The notes under the pieces: generated by a model | Seen by the model: only the letters and a program-made list of their open reading frames with translations | Databases searched by the model: none | What the model was told of the DNA's origin: nothing | Shown: piece after piece, positions 5,771 to 10,218 of the stretch | Layout of the letters: each line of letters opens with the position of its first letter | Numbering within the stretch: the stretch's first letter is position 1 | Assembly: GCA_012798055.1 (NCBI GenBank) | Contig: JAAZOA010000037.1 | Location: 1-10,218, forward strand | DNA from: Syntrophomonadaceae bacterium | Lineage (GTDB): Bacteria > Bacillota > Syntrophomonadia > Syntrophomonadales > Syntrophomonadaceae | Length of the DNA: 10,218 bases | Direction: 5' to 3' | Position numbers and translations under genes: made by a program

Positions 5771-6844
5771 TTAAGCTAAAATTTTCTGTTCCACCAAATC
5801 ACCCATTTGGGTGGTGTTAACCATGGTTTGCCCCGCTTCCATCAAGTCCGGGGTGCGGTAGCCCTCGGCCATGATCTGCTGCACTGCGGACTCTATAGCC
5901 CTGGCCTCTTCTTCCAGGTTGAAAGAGTAACGCAGCATCATAGCGGCTGACAAAATAGTAGCCAGAGGATTGGCCTTCTGCTGGCCGGCTATGTCCGGAG
6001 CACTGCCGTGGGATGGCTCGTAGAGCCCAACTTGCCCGCCTATGGAAGCGCTAGGCAGCATACCGATGGAGCCCGTCAGCATGGAAGCCTCATCGGTGAG
6101 GATGTCCCCGAACATGTTCTCGGTCACAATTACATCGAATTGCCTGGGATTTCTGATCAGCTGCATGGAACAATTGTCCACGTACATATGGCTGGTCTCC
6201 ACATCCGGGTAGTCTGGAGCCATAGCCGTAACCGTCTCCCGCCACAACCGTGAACTCTCCAGCACATTGGCCTTGTCTACCGAACAAAGCTTGCGACGGC
6301 GCTTGCGGGCTACTTCATAAGCAAAACGGGCGATCCTCTCGATCTCAAAGGTGGAGTAGCTCAATATGTCCGTTGCCTTCTGGCCGCCATCCGCTGTTTT
6401 TTCGCGGCTCTTTTCCCCGAAATACAGTCCCCCGGTCAGCTCGCGGATCACCATCAGGTCCACCCCGGAAATGACCTCATCTTTCAGGGTTGAGGCGTGG
6501 ATCAGACTGGGGAACAGCATGCAGGGGCGCAGGTTGGCATAGAGCCCCAGTTCCTTGCGCAAGGGCAGCAAAGCCCCAACTTCCGGGCGGAGGTGGACCG
6601 GCAGGCTATCCCATTTGGGCCCGCCTATAGCCCCTAACAGCACCGCGTCGGAAGAACGGCACAGTTCCAGGGTGCTATCCGGGAGCGGGTGTCCCCCTGC
6701 ATCATAAGCGGCTCCGCCGATCAGAGCCTCGGTGAACTGGAACTGGTGCCCAAACTTGCTGCCGATTGCCTGCAATGCTTTAATGGCCTCCGGTACGATT
6801 TCTGCCCCTATCCCATCCCCGGGCAGTACCGCGATCTTATACAT
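5771..6844 (-). CDS. leuB: 3-isopropylmalate dehydrogenase
   Basis: A 357-residue cytosolic enzyme, the usual family length. It oxidises and decarboxylates (2R,3S)-3-isopropylmalate with NAD+ to 2-oxoisocaproate. Seen: LPGDGIGAEIVPEA (7-20), the substrate-binding arginines in LRKELGLYANLRP (95-107) and RELTGGLYFGE (134-144), the catalytic Lys in VDKANVLESSRLWRE (189-203), the metal-binding aspartates in YVDN (221-224) and FGDILTDEASM (245-255), and the NAD-binding EPSHGSAPDIAGQQKANP (276-293). The ATG start has GGAG (6852-6855) 7 nt upstream and lies 20 nt beyond leuD. Because cimA follows in the same unit, the enzyme probably also acts on 3-methylmalate to make 2-oxobutyrate for isoleucine; this dual use is known in citramalate-pathway organisms and is inferred here. 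Nothing unusual in the reading frame. Confidence 0.97.
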   Translation of the reverse strand: MYKIAVLPGDGIGAEIVPEAIKALQAIGSKFGHQFQFTEALIGGAAYDAGGHPLPDSTLELCRSSDAVLLGAIGGPKWDSLPVHLRPEVGALLPLRKELGLYANLRPCMLFPSLIHASTLKDEVISGVDLMVIRELTGGLYFGEKSREKTADGGQKATDILSYSTFEIERIARFAYEVARKRRRKLCSVDKANVLESSRLWRETVTAMAPDYPDVETSHMYVDNCSMQLIRNPRQFDVIVTENMFGDILTDEASMLTGSIGMLPSASIGGQVGLYEPSHGSAPDIAGQQKANPLATILSAAMMLRYSFNLEEEARAIESAVQQIMAEGYRTPDLMEAGQTMVNTTQMGDLVEQKILA

Positions 6845-6864
6845 GAATATGCTCCTTTCGAATC

Positions 6865-7359
6865 CTAGGACTCGGTTTTTTCTTTTACGTAGTTGATCAG
6901 GCCGCCCTGGGAGATGATCCCCTGCATAAATTCGGGGAAGGGGGTAGCCTGGTATTCTTCGCCGCTCCGCAGGTTCTTGATCTTGCCGCTTTCCAGGTCC
7001 ACCTCAACCGTATCGCCTTCCTGGATGGCTGCTGCGGCTTCCGGCGATTCCAGAATGGGCAGGCCGATATTGATGGCATTGCGATAGAAGATGCGGGCGA
7101 AGGAGTCGGCTATCACACAGGAAATCCCCGCCCCTTTTATGGCAATGGGGGCGTGTTCCCGGGAACTGCCGCAGCCAAAGTTCTTGTCGGCTACGATGAT
7201 ATCGCCGGGCTTCACTTTGTTGGGGAACTCCTGGTCGGCGTCTTCCATGCAGTGGCGGGCCAGCTCACTTGGATCAACTGTATTCAGGTAACGGGCCGGG
7301 ATGATCGCGTCGGTATCGATATTGGCTCCGAATTTGTGAACCTTGCCGGTAAACTTCAT
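6865..7359 (-). CDS. leuD: 3-isopropylmalate dehydratase, small subunit
   Basis: A 164-residue swivel-domain subunit that, with LeuC, converts 2-isopropylmalate to 3-isopropylmalate through isopropylmaleate. The length fits the short bacterial/archaeal type paired with a roughly 420-residue LeuC. Seen: KVHKFGANIDTDAIIPARYL (6-25), with YLNT (24-27) in the substrate-recognition loop; NFGCGSSREHAP (60-71), the conserved active-site turn; and SFARIFYRNAINIGLP (86-101). The ATG lies 4 nt after the leuC stop, and its ribosome site GGAGG (7369-7373) is embedded in the last codons of leuC, 9 nt before the start, so translation is likely coupled and the subunits made in step. It probably also handles citramalate and citraconate for the cimA branch (inferred). 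YLNT is familiar from clostridial LeuD sequences, so homoaconitase is a less likely alternative. Confidence 0.96.
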   Translation of the reverse strand: MKFTGKVHKFGANIDTDAIIPARYLNTVDPSELARHCMEDADQEFPNKVKPGDIIVADKNFGCGSSREHAPIAIKGAGISCVIADSFARIFYRNAINIGLPILESPEAAAAIQEGDTVEVDLESGKIKNLRSGEEYQATPFPEFMQGIISQGGLINYVKEKTES

Positions 7360-7363
7360 TTCC

Positions 7364-8623
7364 TTACACCTCCCATGGCGGAGTAATTTGGCCGGTTAAT
7401 GCACTGGCCGCTGCCACCGCTGGATTGGAAAGATAGACCTCGCTTTCGGGGTGCCCCATCCGGCCTACGAAGTTGCGATTGGTGGTGGCCAGGGCTCTCT
7501 CGCCTTTTGCCAGGATGCCCATGTGCCCACCCAGGCAAGGACCGCAGGTAGGGGTGCTCACCGCTGCCCCGGCCCGGATAAAGGTCTCGATGAAGCCGCG
7601 CTGCATGGCCTCCAGGTAAATTTCCTGGGTGCCGGGCAGGATAATGAGGCGCAGTCCCGGGTATACCCGGCGCCCTTTTAGAATCTCCGCCGCTGCCTGC
7701 AGGTCTTCTATCCTGCCGTTGGTGCAGGAGCCGATCACGACCTGATCGAGAGTGATGCCGGCTGCCTGGCTGACCGGGTGGGTATTTTCCGGTAAATGCG
7801 GGAAAGCCACCACCGGTTCCAGGTCAGTGACATCGTATTCGATGACCCTGGCGTACACCGCATCGGGGTCGGACTGGTATATGGTATAAGGCCGGCGTAC
7901 CCGGTCTTTGATATAGGCCAGGGTTATTTCATCTGCAGCGATTATGCCGTTTTTGCCCCCGGCTTCGATGGCCATATTGGCCATGGAGAAGCGGTTGTCC
8001 ATGGACAGGTTCCTGATGGCTTCCCCGGTGAATTCCATTGACATATAGCGGGCTCCGTCAACCCCGATGTCTCCAATGGCGTGGAGGATGAAATCCTTCC
8101 CGCCTACCCAGCGCGAAGCATGGCCATGATAGACTAACTTGATGCTCTCCGGCACCTTGAACCAGGCTTCACCTGTGGCCATGGCCGCAGCCATATCCGT
8201 TGACCCCACCCCGGTGGCAAATGCTCCCAAAGCGCCATAGGTGCAGGTATGGGAGTCAGCTCCGATGATCAAATCCCCAGGACCTACCAGACCCTGTTCC
8301 GGCAACAGGCAATGCTCTATCCCCATCTGACCGATTTCGAAATAGTACTTGATGCCGTAGTCCCTGGCGAATTCGCGCATGATCTTACATTGCTCCGCCG
8401 ATTTGATGTCCTTGTTGGGAGCGAAATGGTCCGGGACCAGGACGATGCTCTCCTGGTCGAAAACCCGGCCGAGGCCCAGGCGGCTGAATTCAGCTATGGC
8501 CACCGGGGCCGTGACATCATTGCCCAGGATGACATCCAGTCGGCAATTGAGCAGTTCTCCAGCCTCCACATGTTTACGATCGGCATGGGCGGCCAGAATC
8601 TTCTGGCTGATGGTCATTCCCAT
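7364..8623 (-). CDS. leuC: 3-isopropylmalate dehydratase, large subunit (4Fe-4S)
   Basis: The aconitase-family catalytic subunit, 419 residues from ATG 8623. That start is preferred over an in-frame TTG at 8644 because GGAGG (8631-8635) sits 7 nt before it, and MGMTISQKIL is a common clostridial LeuC opening. Seen: GADSHTCTYGALGAFATGVG (121-140), the three cluster cysteines in GSCTNGRIEDL (298-308) and TCGPCLGGHMG (359-369), and HPESEVYLSNPAVAAASA (391-408). The length matches the short LeuC/homoaconitase-type family rather than the roughly 465-residue enterobacterial form. The oxygen-sensitive cluster suits an anaerobe. It follows leuA by 30 nt and is coupled to leuD. As with LeuD, use for the citramalate branch is inferred from cimA in the same cluster. 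Methanogen-type homoaconitase is related, but the leu context makes isopropylmalate the main substrate. Confidence 0.97.
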   Translation of the reverse strand: MGMTISQKILAAHADRKHVEAGELLNCRLDVILGNDVTAPVAIAEFSRLGLGRVFDQESIVLVPDHFAPNKDIKSAEQCKIMREFARDYGIKYYFEIGQMGIEHCLLPEQGLVGPGDLIIGADSHTCTYGALGAFATGVGSTDMAAAMATGEAWFKVPESIKLVYHGHASRWVGGKDFILHAIGDIGVDGARYMSMEFTGEAIRNLSMDNRFSMANMAIEAGGKNGIIAADEITLAYIKDRVRRPYTIYQSDPDAVYARVIEYDVTDLEPVVAFPHLPENTHPVSQAAGITLDQVVIGSCTNGRIEDLQAAAEILKGRRVYPGLRLIILPGTQEIYLEAMQRGFIETFIRAGAAVSTPTCGPCLGGHMGILAKGERALATTNRNFVGRMGHPESEVYLSNPAVAAASALTGQITPPWEV

Positions 8624-8630
8624 AGAATTT

Positions 8631-8635
8631 CCTCC
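8631..8635 (-). promoter_or_regulatory. leuC: ribosome binding site deciding the leuC start
   Basis: GGAGG on the minus strand lies 7 nt before ATG 8623. An in-frame TTG at 8644 lies upstream of this site and would translate through it, so the ATG is the likely start. Confidence 0.8.
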
Positions 8636-8653
8636 ATTCAGCAATATTTATCG

Positions 8654-10186
8654 TTAATCCTGGTCCCTCAGGGAAATCTCGTAATAGTACTTGTTGATGG
8701 CATTGATATACGACTTGACACTGGCTTCCAGGATGTCGGTGGAGAGCCCCCGCCCGTTATACACATTGTCTTCTATCTGTATCCTGGACAGCACCTCACC
8801 CAGAGCATCCTTGCCGGAGGTGACCGCGTGCAGCTTGTAGTCTATCATTTTACCATAAATGTCGGTGATCCGGTCCACCGCGTGACAGGCCGCTTCCACT
8901 GGACCATCGCCGGTGGAAACCGCTTGGAACACTTTGCCTTCGATGCCCAGCTTAACCGTGGCGGTAGGGATAACCCCGGTCCCGCAGGAAATGTGCAGAT
9001 ATTCCAGGCTGAACCGTTCTGGTACAGCTTTCACCCGGTCCTTGACCAGTGCTTCAAGGTCATCGTCATTTATCTCGCGCTTTTTGTCGGCTATCTCTTT
9101 GAATCCGGCGAAGGCTTTCGCCAGTTCGGTGTCATCCAAATCATAACCCAGGGCCAGCAACCTCTCCTTAAAGGCATGGCGTCCCGAGTGCTTGCCCAGG
9201 ACCAGGTTGCTCTTGAAGACACCCACCAGCTCAGGGCTCATGATTTCATAAGTGCTCCGTTCCTTCAGAACACCATCCTGATGGATGCCGGACTCATGCA
9301 GAAAAGCGTTGGCCCCAACAATGGCCTTGTTGGGCTGGATCACCATTCCGGTCAGGCTGCTCACCAGGCGACTGGTGCGGTATATCTCCTGGTAATTGAC
9401 CTCGATTTCTTTATTATAGAACGACTTGCGGGTATACAAAGCCATGATGATCTCTTCCAGGGAGGCATTTCCCGCCCGCTCGCCAATGCCGTTGACCGCA
9501 CATTCGATCTGCCTGGCACCACCCAACACTCCGGCCAGGGAGTTGGCCACGGCCATTCCCAAATCATCATGACAATGCACACTGATGATGGTATCCCCAA
9601 TATTGGGCACCCGCTCTATAATGCTGCGGATGAACTGGCCGTAGTCTTCCGGCACGGCATAACCGGTAGTGTCGGGCAGGTTGACTACCTTGGCGCCAGC
9701 GTTAATGACCGCCTCCACCACCTGGGCCAGGTAGTCCAGGTCGCTGCGGGAGGCGTCTTCAGCCGAGAATTCCACGTCCGGACACAGGCTGCGGGCATAA
9801 GTCACTGCATCGATGGCCTGCTGCAAAGCATCCTCCCGCGAAGTCTGCAGTTTGTGCTTGAGGTGGATGTCGGATGTAGCCAGGAAGGTGTGGATACGCG
9901 GTCTTTCCGCATATTTAATTGCTTCCCAGCAACCGTGGATATCATTCCTGGAAGCCCGGCACAGACCAGCGATAACGGGGCCTTTTACCTTCTGGGCAAT
10001 GGTTTTTACGGCCTGAAAATCTCCGGGAGAAGCAATGGGGAAGCCGGCTTCAATAATATCGACCCCCAGGCGGGCTAGCTGCTGGGCTATCTCCAACTTT
10101 TCATCCACATTCAGGCTAACCCCCGGCGACTGTTCGCCATCGCGCAGGGTGGTATCAAAAAGATAGATCCGGTTTTTTTCTCCCAT
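8654..10186 (-). CDS. leuA: 2-isopropylmalate synthase
   Basis: A 510-residue cytosolic enzyme, the usual bacterial length, that condenses acetyl-CoA with 2-oxoisovalerate in the first committed step to leucine. The ATG start has GGAGG (10193-10197) 6 nt upstream. Seen: the catalytic barrel signature LFDTTLRDGEQSPGVSL (9-25), EAGFPIASPGDF (46-57), the metal-binding HCHDD (204-208), NGIGERAGNASLEE (232-245), ESGIHQDG (298-305) and GKHSGRHAF (331-339). Residues about 385-505 form the LeuA dimer regulatory domain with STGDGPVEAA (425-434) and GRGLSTDILEAS (478-489), where leucine normally binds as feedback inhibitor. It is the first gene of the visible unit. Only 32 nt upstream are present, so a T-box, leader peptide or promoter would be off the window. 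No anomalies in the frame. ESGIHQDG and the family length distinguish it from its paralogue CimA, also encoded here. Confidence 0.97.
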   Translation of the reverse strand: MGEKNRIYLFDTTLRDGEQSPGVSLNVDEKLEIAQQLARLGVDIIEAGFPIASPGDFQAVKTIAQKVKGPVIAGLCRASRNDIHGCWEAIKYAERPRIHTFLATSDIHLKHKLQTSREDALQQAIDAVTYARSLCPDVEFSAEDASRSDLDYLAQVVEAVINAGAKVVNLPDTTGYAVPEDYGQFIRSIIERVPNIGDTIISVHCHDDLGMAVANSLAGVLGGARQIECAVNGIGERAGNASLEEIIMALYTRKSFYNKEIEVNYQEIYRTSRLVSSLTGMVIQPNKAIVGANAFLHESGIHQDGVLKERSTYEIMSPELVGVFKSNLVLGKHSGRHAFKERLLALGYDLDDTELAKAFAGFKEIADKKREINDDDLEALVKDRVKAVPERFSLEYLHISCGTGVIPTATVKLGIEGKVFQAVSTGDGPVEAACHAVDRITDIYGKMIDYKLHAVTSGKDALGEVLSRIQIEDNVYNGRGLSTDILEASVKSYINAINKYYYEISLRDQD

Positions 10187-10192
10187 AATAAA

Positions 10193-10197
10193 CCTCC
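10193..10197 (-). promoter_or_regulatory. leuA: leuA ribosome binding site
   Basis: GGAGG on the minus strand with a 6-nt spacer to ATG 10186. The 21 nt beyond it to the window edge hold no recognisable promoter or leader terminator. Confidence 0.85.
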
Positions 10198-10218
10198 ATA
10201 ATAATTGTACTAATGAGA

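Noticed and set aside
8249..10078. A 609-codon open frame on the plus strand, antisense to leuC and leuA
   Set aside because: It lies entirely opposite two secure genes, spans their junction, shows no recognisable domain and has no convincing ribosome site. Long antisense frames are expected over GC-biased coding sequence.
10187..10218. Possible T-box or leader attenuator upstream of leuA
   Set aside because: Only 32 nt are visible, holding the ribosome site and AT-rich bases. No T-box motif or terminator stem can be seen, so control is outside the window.
1..10218. CRISPR arrays, insertion sequences, tRNA or rRNA genes, defence genes
   Set aside because: No direct-repeat arrays, transposase motifs, terminal repeats or RNA gene signatures were found on reading either strand.

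Overview
The window looks like the chromosome of an anaerobic Gram-positive bacterium of the class Clostridia, perhaps near Syntrophomonadales or Desulfotomaculum-type organisms. The basis is strong GGAGG ribosome binding sites, TTG start codons (seen or likely for three genes), Clostridia-like LeuC and LeuD sequences, a leuA-leuC-leuD-leuB-cimA gene order, and moderately high GC (estimated by eye). No mobile elements, tRNA, rRNA or CRISPR were seen, and the taxonomic placement is inference.

Layout. Positions 1-1166 (minus) hold most of a flavoprotein of the HI0933/BaiN/YhiN family, cut by the left edge. A divergent, promoter-like intergenic region of about 170 bp follows. Positions 1336-1938 (plus) encode a small membrane-anchored protein of unknown function. 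A hairpin at 1956-2002 fits a bidirectional terminator between convergent genes. From 2023 to 10186 everything is on the minus strand. In transcription order it reads leuA (10186-8654), leuC (8623-7364), leuD (7359-6865), leuB (6844-5771), cimA (5738-4167), a two-domain TrmO/FmdE-like protein (3903-3094) and a sugar-phosphate nucleotidyltransferase (3018-2023).

How the genes work together. LeuA condenses acetyl-CoA with 2-oxoisovalerate. LeuCD isomerises 2-isopropylmalate, and LeuB oxidises and decarboxylates it to the leucine precursor. CimA condenses acetyl-CoA with pyruvate to (R)-citramalate. The same LeuCD and LeuB can carry citramalate to 2-oxobutyrate, the isoleucine precursor, without threonine. 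Two homologous Claisen-condensation enzymes with separate feedback domains therefore feed one shared isomerase and dehydrogenase. Spacing within leuACDB-cimA is 4 to 32 nt, which supports one transcript; its promoter and any leader control lie beyond the right edge.

The last two minus-strand genes are probably a separate functional group. A 263-nt gap with nested inverted repeats separates cimA from the preferred start of the TrmO-like gene. The most unusual item is that protein: a TsaA/TrmO methyltransferase domain fused to a diverged FmdE-like domain with altered metal-ligand positions. Most of the rest is ordinary, well-conserved housekeeping biosynthesis.
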